DNA of 64,000 bases. Origin: Hymenobacter aerilatus (lineage in GTDB: Bacteria > Bacteroidota > Bacteroidia > Cytophagales > Hymenobacteraceae). Each line of letters opens with the position of its first letter. Position 1 is the stretch's first letter. The notes under the pieces were generated by a model. That model was given only the letters and a program-made list of their open reading frames with translations. It ran no database searches and was not told the origin of the DNA. Made by a program: the position numbers and the translations under genes. Location of the stretch: assembly GCF_022921095.1 (NCBI RefSeq), contig NZ_CP095053.1, forward strand, positions 1,406,501 through 1,470,500, read 5' to 3'. Positions 52,143-61,113 of the stretch are shown here, in pieces.

Positions 52143-53759
52143 ATGCGCTATCTGTTCTTGATCCTGTTGCTCTTGCCTACTCTAACCCTGGCGCAAACCA
52201 GCACGCTCTCCAAAGTGTGGGTGCCAGACCTGGGCAACGGCACCTACAAAAACCCGGTGCTCTACGCCGACTACTCCGACCCCGACGCTATCCGGGTAGG
52301 GGAGGACTACTACCTGGTGTCGTCGAGCTTCAATAGCGTGCCGGGGCTGCAGATTTTGCATTCCAAAGATTTGGTAAACTGGTCGTTGGTCAGCGCGGTG
52401 TTCAGCGAGCAGCAGCCAGCCGAACGGTTTCAGAAACCTCAACATGGCGGAGGCGTGTGGGCGCCGGCCATTCGCTACCACAAAGGCCTCTACTACATCT
52501 ACTACCCCGACCCCGACTTGGGTATCTTCGTGACCCGTGCCCAGCACCCAGCCGGTCCTTGGGAGCCACCTATCCTAGTAAAAGAGGCGAAAGGCTGGAT
52601 TGACCCTTGCCCGTTCTGGGACGACAACGGTCGCGCCTACCTAGTACACGCCTTTGCTGGCTCGCGGGCGGGCTTCAAGAGCGTGCTGGCTGTCAGCGAG
52701 ATGACGCCCGACGGGCTGCAACTACTAGGCGACGAGGTACTCGTGTTCGACGGGCACGCTAAGCATCCTACCCTGGAAGGCCCCAAGTTCTACAAGCGCA
52801 ACGGCTACTACTACATTTTCGCGCCGGGCGGGGGCGTCGCGCCGGGCTGGCAAGTGGTGCTGCGCTCCAAAAACGTGTTTGGTCCGTACGAGGACCGTAT
52901 TGTGTTGGCGCAGGGAAACACGCCCGTTAACGGCCCGCACCAGGGTGCCTGGGTCGATACCAACACCGGCCAGGACTGGTTTCTGCACTTTCAGGACCAG
53001 GGTGCCTATGGCCGTGTGGTGCATTTGCAGCCCATGCGCTGGCTGAACGACTGGCCCATCATCGGTGACGACCCCGACGGCGACGGTACCGGCCAGCCCG
53101 TTCTAACGCACAAAAAGCCGGTCATCAAAGGCAAAGCGCAGCCCCTGACTACACCTGCTACCTCCGATGAGTTCGACACACCCGAGCTGGGCCTACAGTG
53201 GCAGTGGCACGCCAACCCGCAGGCCGGTTGGGCCTTCCCAATGCCTGCGCAAAGCCAGCTGCGCCTCTACACGGTGCCGATGCCCACTGACCTCAAGAAC
53301 TTCTGGCAAGTTCCCAACCTGCTGCTGCAAAAGCTGCCCGCCGAAACCTTTACCACTACTACCAAAGTCACCTTCACGCCGCGGCTGGAAGGGGAGAAGG
53401 TAGGGCTGGTAATGATGGGACTGGACTACGCCTACCTGTCGCTGACCAACGAAAATGGCCAGCTCCGGGTCAGCCAGACTACCTGCAGCAATGCTGATAA
53501 GCTAACGCCTGAAACCACGGCAGCTCCGGTAACTACGTTACCAGCTGGCCAGCCCGTGTACCTGCGCGTGGCCGTGCGCCCCGGCGCTAAGTGCCAGTTC
53601 AGCTACAGCACTGACGGCAACACGTTTCAGATGATAGGGAACGAGTTTCAGGCGCGAGAAGGCCGTTGGATCGGCGCCAAAATGGGCCTATTTGCCCTCC
53701 GCCCAGGCCAAACCAACGACGCCGGCAGCATGGACGTGGACTGGTTTCGGGTGGAGTAG
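52143..53759 (+). CDS. GH43-type glycoside hydrolase with C-terminal lectin-like domain
   Basis: 538 aa from the ATG at 52143. Signal peptide MRYLFLILLLLPTLTLA. Five-bladed propeller about 30-340: YADYSDPDAIRVGEDYYLV (catalytic base Asp), GWIDPCPFWDDNGRAYL, and HPTLEGPKFYKRNGYYY (acid Glu). About 350-538 is a beta-sandwich of the DUF1349/concanavalin kind found in GH43 proteins. Activity is probably an exo-acting arabinosidase, xylosidase or galactosidase on side chains of pectin; the exact sugar cannot be read from sequence. Last enzyme of the pectin locus. Confidence 0.88.
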   Translation: MRYLFLILLLLPTLTLAQTSTLSKVWVPDLGNGTYKNPVLYADYSDPDAIRVGEDYYLVSSSFNSVPGLQILHSKDLVNWSLVSAVFSEQQPAERFQKPQHGGGVWAPAIRYHKGLYYIYYPDPDLGIFVTRAQHPAGPWEPPILVKEAKGWIDPCPFWDDNGRAYLVHAFAGSRAGFKSVLAVSEMTPDGLQLLGDEVLVFDGHAKHPTLEGPKFYKRNGYYYIFAPGGGVAPGWQVVLRSKNVFGPYEDRIVLAQGNTPVNGPHQGAWVDTNTGQDWFLHFQDQGAYGRVVHLQPMRWLNDWPIIGDDPDGDGTGQPVLTHKKPVIKGKAQPLTTPATSDEFDTPELGLQWQWHANPQAGWAFPMPAQSQLRLYTVPMPTDLKNFWQVPNLLLQKLPAETFTTTTKVTFTPRLEGEKVGLVMMGLDYAYLSLTNENGQLRVSQTTCSNADKLTPETTAAPVTTLPAGQPVYLRVAVRPGAKCQFSYSTDGNTFQMIGNEFQAREGRWIGAKMGLFALRPGQTNDAGSMDVDWFRVE

Positions 53760-53817
53760 GGTAGGATGCTTTTTGCTTGTTAAGAAAGCCTACCCTCTGC
53801 CATCGGACGGTAGGGGC

Positions 53818-54528
53818 TCACCAGGGTAGGGAGGCTGCGGAAGAAGAGCTTGTGCCCGAGGGGCCATCAGCAGGCAACAAGGCCAGCCGGATGGCCTCCG
53901 CCGCACCTTGTTCGGGAGTATCGGTGCCCGCGAAGTCGTTCAAATCCGTGGCCGTGTAGCCGGGGCTAGCTGAGTTGATTTTGATGGCCGTATCCCGCAG
54001 TTCATGCGCTAATTGCACGGTGAGCATGTTCAGCGCGGCTTTGGAAGCAGAGTATCCTAGCAAGCCCCAGTCGTTTTGGCTGCTGAGCGTGAGTGAACCC
54101 AACGGACTGGACACGTTGACAATGCGCCCCGCCGCAGCCTGCCGAAGCAGTGGCAAAAAGGCCTGGGTAACCGCCAAAGTGCCCACGAAATTGGTTTGCA
54201 GCACCTGTTCCACGCTTTGGATAGCTGCCGTGCTGGGTAAGCCGTCACCTGCCACGTTGATACCCGCATTGTTCACCAGGATATCTAGGTGGCCTACCTC
54301 ACGCTGCACGCGAGCAGTGGCGGCATCGAGCGTTGCTTGGTTGTTCAGGTCCAGTTCAATAACTCGCACGTCACCTTCCGCTGCCAATTCTGCCGCGGCT
54401 TGCTGACCTTTCGCCACCTCGCGTGCCCCCAGATACACCTGGCAGCCTGCCTGTAACAGCCCGCGTACAATAGCCAGCCCAATACCTTTGTTACCGCCTG
54501 AAACCAGCGCAATTTTCTTGTTTTCCAT
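53818..54528 (-). CDS. Short-chain dehydrogenase/reductase
   Basis: 236 aa. Classical SDR: NAD(P)-binding SGGNKGIG (10-17), NNAGIN, the active-site Ser region VNVSSPLGSL, and YSASK (Tyr and Lys catalytic). Similar to carbonyl-reductase-type SDRs such as those acting on small aldehydes/ketones. Substrate unknown. Located 102 bases downstream of the AraC-type regulator gene on the same strand, so the regulator may control it. Confidence 0.88.
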   Translation of the reverse strand: MENKKIALVSGGNKGIGLAIVRGLLQAGCQVYLGAREVAKGQQAAAELAAEGDVRVIELDLNNQATLDAATARVQREVGHLDILVNNAGINVAGDGLPSTAAIQSVEQVLQTNFVGTLAVTQAFLPLLRQAAAGRIVNVSSPLGSLTLSSQNDWGLLGYSASKAALNMLTVQLAHELRDTAIKINSASPGYTATDLNDFAGTDTPEQGAAEAIRLALLPADGPSGTSSSSAASLPW

Positions 54529-54630
54529 AAAGCCTATGCTCGTTTTCTCCGCATCACCGTGATGCGTGAGTGCTCCGCAAAGGTCTGGAGGGTAGGCGAG
54601 CGGTAAACTTCGCCAATCAACCCAATTACT

Positions 54631-55566
54631 TTATATTTCAAACACCACTGTGCTGCGAAAATCGCCTGGCGTTTGGGCGGCGTGTCGTTTAAAAAACGTA
54701 CAGAAATGGGCTACATCAGCAAAGCCCAGGCTATCGGCAATTTCTGAGATGCTCCAGTTTGTTTGCCGCAGCAATAGTTTGGCTTCCTGCAACAAGCGTT
54801 GGCCCAGCAGGGCCGTGGTGGTGCAGTCGGTTACTTCCTTCAGCGCCCGGTTGAGGTGGTTGACGTGCACAGCTAGTTGGGTGGCATAATCGGCAGCAGT
54901 GCGCAGGCGCAAGGGCGGTTGCGGGCTCTGGCGAGGAAACTGCCGGTCTAGCAGGTCGGCAAATTGGGCGGCTATTCTTTCGGCGGCGCTGTGCGTGGCC
55001 AGCCGGGTGGGAGCGGGCTGCAGCTTCTGCACCAGATGAATCAGCTCCCACACGTACGTGCGCAGCAAGTCGTGTTTGAAGGCATAGTCGGAGGTGAGTT
55101 CGCGTGCCATTTTGTGGAAAATAGCTTCAACTGCTTCGCATTCGGCCTCGGTTGCTTCCCATACAGGGTAGGCTTCAGGTTGAAAAATAGGGAGTTCTGC
55201 CACGGATACCCCGGTGCGGGCGGGTAGCAAAAAGGCGTCGTCGAAAAGGCAGCAGTAGCCTTCGGGCGTCTCCGTGAGTGGTAGCCATTGGTAGGGCACG
55301 CGCGGCGTCACCAGAAACAAGGTATTGGGCGCGCTGTGCGGGTCGCGGTCGGCGTATTCCACTTGGCTGCGGTTGCGGCAAAGCACGATTTTGTAGTAGG
55401 CACGCCGGGTAAACGGCATAGGCGGCGCTTCCCGAAGGTCGGCTAGCGGGAAGACGTTGAAATGGCCGACCCCCTGCGCCATATCCGGCGGCGGCAGAAC
55501 ACCGGCTGCTGTCTCCGGCGTTGGGGCGCAAGCGGCATAAAAAGCAGCCAAAGAGGTTGGTGTCAT
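54631..55566 (-). CDS. AraC-family transcriptional regulator
   Basis: 311 aa from the ATG at 55566, dropping an odd leader in the longer frame. N-terminal sensor part with a cupin-like MPFTRRAYYKIVLCRN and LFLVTPRVPYQWLPL; C-terminal AraC HTH with YATQLAVHVNHLNRALKEVT and WSISEIADSLGFADVAHFCTFFKRH. Typical of regulators that act near themselves, here probably on the SDR gene downstream. Effector unknown. Confidence 0.88.
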   Translation of the reverse strand: MTPTSLAAFYAACAPTPETAAGVLPPPDMAQGVGHFNVFPLADLREAPPMPFTRRAYYKIVLCRNRSQVEYADRDPHSAPNTLFLVTPRVPYQWLPLTETPEGYCCLFDDAFLLPARTGVSVAELPIFQPEAYPVWEATEAECEAVEAIFHKMARELTSDYAFKHDLLRTYVWELIHLVQKLQPAPTRLATHSAAERIAAQFADLLDRQFPRQSPQPPLRLRTAADYATQLAVHVNHLNRALKEVTDCTTTALLGQRLLQEAKLLLRQTNWSISEIADSLGFADVAHFCTFFKRHAAQTPGDFRSTVVFEI

Positions 55567-55692
55567 ACAACTCGGTACACGCAGTGGGGGTAGGGGCAAT
55601 AACTGAAGGCGTGCTGCAACTACTGTTCCGCCGTTATGAATACACGCAGCGCGCTGCCTGCTAAGGAAACGAAAGCCCTTGAAAACGCAAAA

Positions 55693-55720
55693 AGGCCCTG
55701 CATCAACTGATGCAGGGCCT
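55693..55720 (-). terminator. Terminator of the tRNA-Asp pair
   Basis: AGGCCCTGCATCA (55693-55705) pairs with TGATGCAGGGCCT (55708-55720); on the minus strand it is followed by a U-run from the A-run before 55693. Confidence 0.75.
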
Positions 55721-55733
55721 CTTACTAGAAGAG

Positions 55734-55807
55734 CGGTCCGGACGGGACTCGAACCCGCGACCTCCGCCGTGACAGGGCGGCATTCTAACCAACTGAACTA
55801 CCGAACC
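55734..55807 (-). tRNA. tRNA-Asp (anticodon GTC), downstream copy
   Basis: 74 bases. Acceptor GGTTCGG/CCGGACC, anticodon loop CTGTCAC with GTC, T-arm with GGTTCGAGTCC, discriminator G. CCA is not encoded. Identical in sequence to the copy 47 bases upstream. Confidence 0.95.
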
Positions 55808-55854
55808 TTCTAACTTTAACGGAGCAACTCGTTGTTTCTCTGGGCTCACAAGAG

Positions 55855-55928
55855 CGGTCCGGACGGGACTCGAACCCGCGACCTCCGCCGTGACAGGGCG
55901 GCATTCTAACCAACTGAACTACCGAACC
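55855..55928 (-). tRNA. tRNA-Asp (anticodon GTC), upstream copy
   Basis: 74 bases, same sequence and anticodon as the other copy; CCA not encoded. The two genes are in tandem on the minus strand and probably share one precursor RNA ending at the hairpin 55693-55720. Confidence 0.95.
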
Positions 55929-56130
55929 AGAGTACTTTGTGTGCCGAAAAACCGTCTGTCTTTCCGTTAAAGTGATGCAAAGGTAGGGGGCTGGCGGACA
56001 TTGTCAAACCCCAACGCGCATTTTGCCTAAAAAAAGTGCCTTCGCCAGCGTTTATCGCTGTTTTTCAGGCAGATTATTTTTTGCTTTGTGTTTCCTGAAG
56101 TTGATTTAAGGTCGGTGCACAGGTTTCGCT

Positions 56131-56138
56131 TACCTTTG
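56131..56138 (+). promoter_or_regulatory. Candidate -7 box TACCTTTG before accA
   Basis: Good match to TAnnTTTG, 45 bases upstream of the ATG of accA. No TTG sits at the normal -33 distance, so this is moderate support only. Confidence 0.4.
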
Positions 56139-56182
56139 TCTTCTATTCTTTTTCCGCAACCCCGCGCATTCTTTCCTCTGCA

Positions 56183-57130
56183 ATGCTCCTCGATTTCGAA
56201 CAACCCATTGCTGCCCTCGAAGGCAAGCTCCGCGAAATGCAACAACTGGCCGACGACAGCCAGGTAGATGTATCGGAGGCGGTAGCCGCCCTGGAAGCCA
56301 AAATAAAGGCCCTCAAAAAGGAAACCTACGCCAACCTCACCCGCTGGCAGCGCGTGCAGCTCTCGCGCCACCCCGACCGACCCTATACCCTGGAGTACAT
56401 CGAGGGGATGACCGACAAATTCATTGAGCTACACGGCGACCGAACCGTGGCTGACGACAAGGCCATGGTAGGCGGTTTTGCCGAGCTAGGCGGCCGTTCC
56501 GTGATGTTTATCGGGCAGCAAAAGGGGCACAATACCAAGCAACGGCAGTTTCGCAACTTCGGAATGCCCAACCCCGAGGGCTACCGCAAGGCCCTGCGCC
56601 TGATGAAGCTGGCCGAGAAGTTTAATAAGCCCATCATCACTCTCATCGACACGCCCGGCGCTTTCCCCGGTTTGGAGGCCGAAGAGCGGGGCCAGGGGGA
56701 GGCCATTGCCCGCAACCTCAAGGAAATGTTCCTGCTGAAGGTGCCCGTTATTTGCGTCATCATCGGCGAGGGCGCATCGGGCGGGGCCTTGGGTATTGCC
56801 ATCGGTGACCGAGTTTTGATGTTGGAAAACACCTGGTATTCAGTGATTTCGCCCGAGTCGTGCTCCAGCATCTTGTGGCGCTCCTGGAACTACAAAGAGC
56901 AGGCAGCGGAGGCCCTCAAGCTCACGGCCACCGATATGCTGGGCAATAAGCTCATTGATGGCATTATCAAGGAGCCCCTGGGCGGTGCCCACATCGCCCC
57001 CGATAAGATGATTGCCACGCTCAAGAAAACCCTACTCAAAACCCTCGACGAGCTGGAAGCCATTCCGCACGAGGAGCGCATCAGCCAACGCATCGATAAG
57101 TTCTCGGCGATGGGCGTAGTGGTGGAGTAG
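56183..57130 (+). CDS. accA: Acetyl-CoA carboxylase carboxyltransferase subunit alpha
   Basis: 315 aa, the usual length. Begins with the accA-type helical hairpin ([20 protein letters not shown]), then the carboxyltransferase domain: [60 protein letters not shown] and [20 protein letters not shown]. It forms malonyl-CoA together with AccD, the first step of fatty-acid synthesis. A dispersed palindromic repeat follows and may serve as its terminator. Confidence 0.97.
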   Translation: MLLDFEQPIAALEGKLREMQQLADDSQVDVSEAVAALEAKIKALKKETYANLTRWQRVQLSRHPDRPYTLEYIEGMTDKFIELHGDRTVADDKAMVGGFAELGGRSVMFIGQQKGHNTKQRQFRNFGMPNPEGYRKALRLMKLAEKFNKPIITLIDTPGAFPGLEAEERGQGEAIARNLKEMFLLKVPVICVIIGEGASGGALGIAIGDRVLMLENTWYSVISPESCSSILWRSWNYKEQAAEALKLTATDMLGNKLIDGIIKEPLGGAHIAPDKMIATLKKTLLKTLDELEAIPHEERISQRIDKFSAMGVVVE

Positions 57131-57159
57131 AATAGAGGTAAATAGCATATAACAGAAGT

Positions 57160-57259
57160 GTCATCCTGAGCAGCGCGAAGGACCTTCTCACGATAGAACA
57201 GCAGGCGTACCAACGACCTGTTCTTGTGTGAGAAGGTCCTTCGCGCTGCTCAGGATGAC
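57160..57259. repeat. TCATCCTGAGC-type palindromic repeat, copy B
   Basis: 100 bases. GTCATCCTGAGCAGCGCGAA at the left pairs with TTCGCGCTGCTCAGGATGAC at the right and continues through GGACCTTCTCAC; inner AGAACAG/CTGTTCT and central GCGTACCAAC. A run of T follows, so it can end accA transcription. Related to copy A at 43387-43501. Confidence 0.8.
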
Positions 57260-57301
57260 ATTTTTTTAGTTATTTACGCCTACCCACCCAACTTCCTACC
57301 C

Positions 57302-58150
57302 ATGACCCTACACACGATTGATACCGGTTTTTTCAAACTCGACGGCGGCGCTATGTTTGGCGTAGTGCCGCGCACGATGTGGGAAAAGCTGAACCCGCCG
57401 GACGCCAACAACCTCTGTACCTGGGCCATGCGCTGCCTGTTGGTAGAGGACGGAAACCGTCTGATTCTGGTGGATACGGGTATGGGAAACAAGCAGGACG
57501 CCAAGTTTAGGAGCCACTTTCACCCGCACGGCGACGCGACGCTGGAAAGCTCCCTGCGCGAGAAAGGCTTCACCGCGGCCGATATAACCGATGTTTTTCT
57601 GACGCACCTACACTTCGACCACTGTGGCGGCGCCGTAGTGCGCACGCCCGACGACAAACTGGTGCTGGCTTGCCCCAATGCTACCTATTGGAGTAATGCG
57701 GCCCACTGGGATTGGGCCGTGACGCCCAACGCCCGCGAAAAGGCCAGCTTTTTAAAGGAAAACATCCTGCCCGTTCAGGAAAGCGGCCACCTGCAATTCG
57801 TAGATCCTGCCCAGGGCGTGCCCGATGCGTTGCCGGTCTTCCGGGAAATCATCTTTGCCGATGGGCATACCGAGAAGATGATGGTGCCAGTGCTGGAATA
57901 CAAAGGCCGCACCGTGGCCTACATGGCTGATCTGCTGCCCAGCGTGGGGCATATTCCATTGCCCTACGTGATGAGCTACGACATGCGCCCTTTGGTGACG
58001 TTGAGTGAAAAAGAGCAGGTACTGCGCCGCGCCGCCGAGGAAAACTGGGTGCTGCTGCTGGAGCACGACCCTGCCGTGGAAGCCTGCACCGTGCAGCTAA
58101 CAGAGAAAGGCGTGCGCGTAGCCGACACGTTTCGTCTAGATGAGCTGTAA
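57302..58150 (+). CDS. MBL-fold metallohydrolase
   Basis: 282 aa from the ATG at 57302; the longer frame starts inside the repeat. Metal motif THLHFDHCGG (HxHxDH), earlier LLVEDGNRLILVDTGMGNK, and later YMADLLPSVGHIPLPY and LEHDPAVE as additional ligand segments. It belongs to the family of metal-dependent hydrolases near quorum-quenching lactonases and similar esterases; the substrate is unknown. No signal peptide. Not obviously in an operon. Confidence 0.85.
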   Translation: MTLHTIDTGFFKLDGGAMFGVVPRTMWEKLNPPDANNLCTWAMRCLLVEDGNRLILVDTGMGNKQDAKFRSHFHPHGDATLESSLREKGFTAADITDVFLTHLHFDHCGGAVVRTPDDKLVLACPNATYWSNAAHWDWAVTPNAREKASFLKENILPVQESGHLQFVDPAQGVPDALPVFREIIFADGHTEKMMVPVLEYKGRTVAYMADLLPSVGHIPLPYVMSYDMRPLVTLSEKEQVLRRAAEENWVLLLEHDPAVEACTVQLTEKGVRVADTFRLDEL

Positions 58151-58261
58151 GCCGATGAGGCAGAGACTGCACCACGAAATGAGGTAGAACAGGCTAACAC
58201 TTGCCTACCTGATTCGTTAAAGCAGCCAACTCATCATCTCACTATTTCACTATCTCACCAT

Positions 58262-59020
58262 ATGCTGGCATTGGCCTTATCGGGCGGCGGGGCGCGGGGC
58301 ATTGCGCATTTGGGCGTATTAGCGGCGCTGGACACGCTGGAACTGCCAGTAGGACGAGTGGCTGGCGTGTCGTCAGGAGCTATTGCGGGGACGTTTTACG
58401 CGGCCGGTTTTGCGCCATCTGAGATTCTGCGTATGCTCACCAGCGTGAACATTGCCCGCCTCACGCGTCTGGCGCTGAGCCGTTTCGGTCTGTTGCACCT
58501 AACGGCCGTCGAGCAGCTGTTTATCACTCATCTAGGCGCCAATGCCACCTTTGCTGACCTGTGCATTCCTCTTACGCTGGTGACTACGGACCTGACAGAG
58601 GGGGTATCCGTGGAGTTTTCGGAGGGGCTACTGATTCCGCCGCTGCTGGCGTCGGCGGCGGTACCCATTGTGTATAGGCCGGTAGAATACCAGGGTAGGC
58701 AGCTAGTTGATGGAGGCCTGCTCAACAATTTGCCTGTAAGTGCAGTGGAGGGTAGGGGCCTGCCAGTGGTAGGCGTCAATTGCAACCCCAGCAACCGGGC
58801 GGCGCGCATCACCACGTTTCGCAGCCTTATTGAGCGGGTGTTGCATCTGGCCATCAGCACCAATACCCTAGCCAGCAAGCAGCGCTGCGACCTGCTACTG
58901 GAACCCGACGAGCTGCGCACGTACCGCCCCTTGCAGTACCGCCAGGCCCAAACGCTATTCAATATCGGCTACCACCATACCATGGGTAGGGCCAAGGAAT
59001 TGACGGCGCTGCTGGGGTAG
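58262..59020 (+). CDS. Patatin-like phospholipase
   Basis: 252 aa. Patatin fold: GGGARG oxyanion loop near residue 9, GVSSGA with the nucleophile Ser (G-x-S-x-G), and DGGLLNNLPV with the catalytic Asp. Homologues are lysophospholipases/acyl hydrolases (RssA-like). No signal peptide; probably cytoplasmic or membrane-associated. It is followed 77 bases later by an acyltransferase gene, so membrane lipid remodelling is a reasonable theme. Confidence 0.9.
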   Translation: MLALALSGGGARGIAHLGVLAALDTLELPVGRVAGVSSGAIAGTFYAAGFAPSEILRMLTSVNIARLTRLALSRFGLLHLTAVEQLFITHLGANATFADLCIPLTLVTTDLTEGVSVEFSEGLLIPPLLASAAVPIVYRPVEYQGRQLVDGGLLNNLPVSAVEGRGLPVVGVNCNPSNRAARITTFRSLIERVLHLAISTNTLASKQRCDLLLEPDELRTYRPLQYRQAQTLFNIGYHHTMGRAKELTALLG

Positions 59021-59097
59021 CGCGTTATTTTTTCTAGTTTTGACGACTGTTTTTCTTGCTGCCCCATTTTTAGGGGTCTGCTTCCTCTTTTCATTCT

Positions 59098-59670
59098 ATG
59101 GCCGCCCGCAAAACGTCTACATTCTGGTATCTGTTCTCGAAGTTCTGGTTTTGGATAACCGGCTGGCACCTGGGGCCGCAGGTGCCGCCTGGCATCAAGA
59201 AAAGCATGATGATTGCCGCGCCCCACACCAGCAACTGGGATTTTATGTTTGCCCGCGCCGCTTTCTTTCTGATGGATGTAGACGTAAAGCTGACCATCAA
59301 AAAAGAATGGACAACCATTCCGGTGCTCGGCGCGCTGGTTCGCTCTCTAGGGGGCTTGGCCGTAGACCGCAGCCGCAACAACAGCCTCGTAGATGGGATG
59401 GTGCAGCTTTTCAATGAGCGCGACGAGTTGGTAATTCTCATCACGCCGGAAGGTACACGTAAGTACCAGCCTAAGTGGCGCAAGGGCTTCTACCACGCCG
59501 CTGTAGGCGCTGGCGTACCCATCCTGCTCGGCTACCTCGACTACAAAAACAAAGAAGCCGGCGTAGGCCCTGCCTTCTGGCCCACCGGCGACTACGAGAA
59601 GGACCTAGAGGAAATAAAAGCCTTCTACCGCACCAAGCAGGGCCGTTTCCCGGAGCAAGGTGTGCGGTAA
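59098..59670 (+). CDS. Lysophospholipid acyltransferase (PlsC-type)
   Basis: 190 aa, on the short side. HxxxxD motif in HTSNWD (about residues 41-46), and EGTRKYQPKWRKGFYHAA as the second conserved block; GGLAVDRSRNN between them. One amphipathic N-terminal segment (FWYLFSKFWFWITGWHL). It would transfer an acyl chain to a lysophospholipid or glycerol-phosphate; such short forms are common in Bacteroidetes. Next to the patatin gene. Confidence 0.88.
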   Translation: MAARKTSTFWYLFSKFWFWITGWHLGPQVPPGIKKSMMIAAPHTSNWDFMFARAAFFLMDVDVKLTIKKEWTTIPVLGALVRSLGGLAVDRSRNNSLVDGMVQLFNERDELVILITPEGTRKYQPKWRKGFYHAAVGAGVPILLGYLDYKNKEAGVGPAFWPTGDYEKDLEEIKAFYRTKQGRFPEQGVR

Positions 59671-59801
59671 AAGAGAAAGCGAATAGATGAAATAGTAGGT
59701 TTTCGTTCCGATAGGAATGAGCGTAAACGTAGGATACCCACCTGGGTGTTCAGTAATGCGTATCTTGAAATCAGCAGCGTATACTGCACCAACTATTCTC
59801 T

Positions 59802-60326
59802 ATGGAAAAGCTGCAAACCATCCTATTGATTCTGTTCGGGCTAGGCGTTTTTATTTGGCGCATGGTACGGAAAGCCATCGAAACCACGGCCCGCGAGAGC
59901 CGGGAGCGGCCCCGACCAAAGGTGCCCAGCCTACCCGATACCTCGTTTAAGGAGCTGCTGAAACAGATGCAGGCGCAAAATCAGCCCGATGCTACGCCCC
60001 GGCAGCCCGTGGGGCCAGCACCAACTACGCCCGCGGACCGACCGCTACCCCGTGAAACCACTCCGCCGCCGCACAGCCTGGAGCGCACCGAGGTGCGGCC
60101 GATTTCATTGGAGGAAAAAGCCACTAACCGCGCCAATCAGGAAACCGTGCCGCGCGCACGCCGCGCCGCTACCTTGCCGCGGGCTACTTCTCCTCTACCA
60201 AAAGCATACAACCGTCCATCCGGCACCACAAACCCCACACGCCGTACTGTGCGCGATTCGCTACGCAACGCCACCGATGTGCGCGCTGCTTTTGTATTGA
60301 GCGAAGTGCTGCGCCGGAAATTTTAG
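59802..60326 (+). CDS. Single-pass membrane protein of unknown function
   Basis: 174 aa. One N-terminal membrane segment (LQTILLILFGLGVFIWRMV), then a disordered, Pro/Arg/Thr-rich region (KVPSLPDTSFKELLKQMQAQ, TTPPPHSLERTEVRP), and a short C-terminal helix LRNATDVRAAFVLSEVLRRKF. The organisation (TM anchor, flexible middle, conserved end) is shared by a Cytophagales family of unknown role. Standing alone on the plus strand. Confidence 0.65.
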   Translation: MEKLQTILLILFGLGVFIWRMVRKAIETTARESRERPRPKVPSLPDTSFKELLKQMQAQNQPDATPRQPVGPAPTTPADRPLPRETTPPPHSLERTEVRPISLEEKATNRANQETVPRARRAATLPRATSPLPKAYNRPSGTTNPTRRTVRDSLRNATDVRAAFVLSEVLRRKF

Positions 60327-60388
60327 GGAAATAGTAGAAGACATTTTGGTGAGCAGCGATACAATCTGTTGTGTCTCTATCTCTTCAC

Positions 60389-61051
60389 TTATTCCTGGGT
60401 AAGCGCATACGTCACCAGGTTAGCGCCCATTTTTAGGGCTGTTTCGTGCACGGCGGGTGTGTCTTCGGGGTAGGTACCGAGGTCTTCCCAGCCGTTGCCC
60501 AGGTCGCACTCGAAGCTATAGAAGCACACCAGGCGCCCTTTGTAAAGCAGGCCAAAGCCCTGCGGACGCTTACCGTCGTGTTCGTGTACTTTGGGTAGGC
60601 CCTTCGGGAAATCGAACTTCTGGTGGTAGATGGGGTGGGAGAAAGGCAACTCCACGAACTCCAACTCGGGGAACACCTTCTTCATCTCGGGACGGATGAA
60701 CTTATCGAGGCCGTAGTTGTCGTCGATGTGCAGGAAGCCACCGCCCATAAGGTAGCGCCGCAGGTTCTTAGCCTCTGCTTCGGTGAAAGCCACGTTGCCG
60801 TGGCCGGTCATGTGGATGAAAGGGTAGGTGAGTAGCTCCGGTGAGTCCAGCTCTACAGTAGCTTCGTCGGGCGCAATGTTGGTTTTGAGCGTTTGGTTGC
60901 AGAAGCGGATCAGGTTGGGTAGGCTGGTTTTGTTGGCGTACCAGTCGCCCCCGCCACCGTAGTGCAGCTTGGCGATCTTGAAGCTGGGCGCTACAGGTGC
61001 AGCAGCTACTGTACAGAAAAATAGTAGGCTGAGAAGAAGAGTCTTGAGCAT
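60389..61051 (-). CDS. DUF4159 family secreted protein
   Basis: 220 aa from the ATG at 61051, with signal peptide MLKTLLLSLLFFCTVAAA; the longer open frame overlaps rsmE's end. DUF4159 features: FKIAKLHYGGGGDWYANKTS, ELLTYPFIHMTGHGNVAFTEAE, LMGGGFLHIDDNYGLDKFI. Related proteins are often found with MoxR/VWA gene sets but none is here. Its function is not established. The gene follows rsmE (62 bases) on the same strand. Confidence 0.85.
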   Translation of the reverse strand: MLKTLLLSLLFFCTVAAAPVAPSFKIAKLHYGGGGDWYANKTSLPNLIRFCNQTLKTNIAPDEATVELDSPELLTYPFIHMTGHGNVAFTEAEAKNLRRYLMGGGFLHIDDNYGLDKFIRPEMKKVFPELEFVELPFSHPIYHQKFDFPKGLPKVHEHDGKRPQGFGLLYKGRLVCFYSFECDLGNGWEDLGTYPEDTPAVHETALKMGANLVTYALTQE

Positions 61052-61113
61052 AATCGTGCAACGAGGGTTCCCGCAGAGGGCGCAGAAGTAACGCTGAGTG
61101 GCGCTGAGGTCGT

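Noticed and set aside
55734..55928. Possible integration site at the tRNA-Asp pair
   Set aside because: Two tandem tRNA-Asp genes with identical sequence, but no integrase or foreign block next to them; simple gene duplication is enough.
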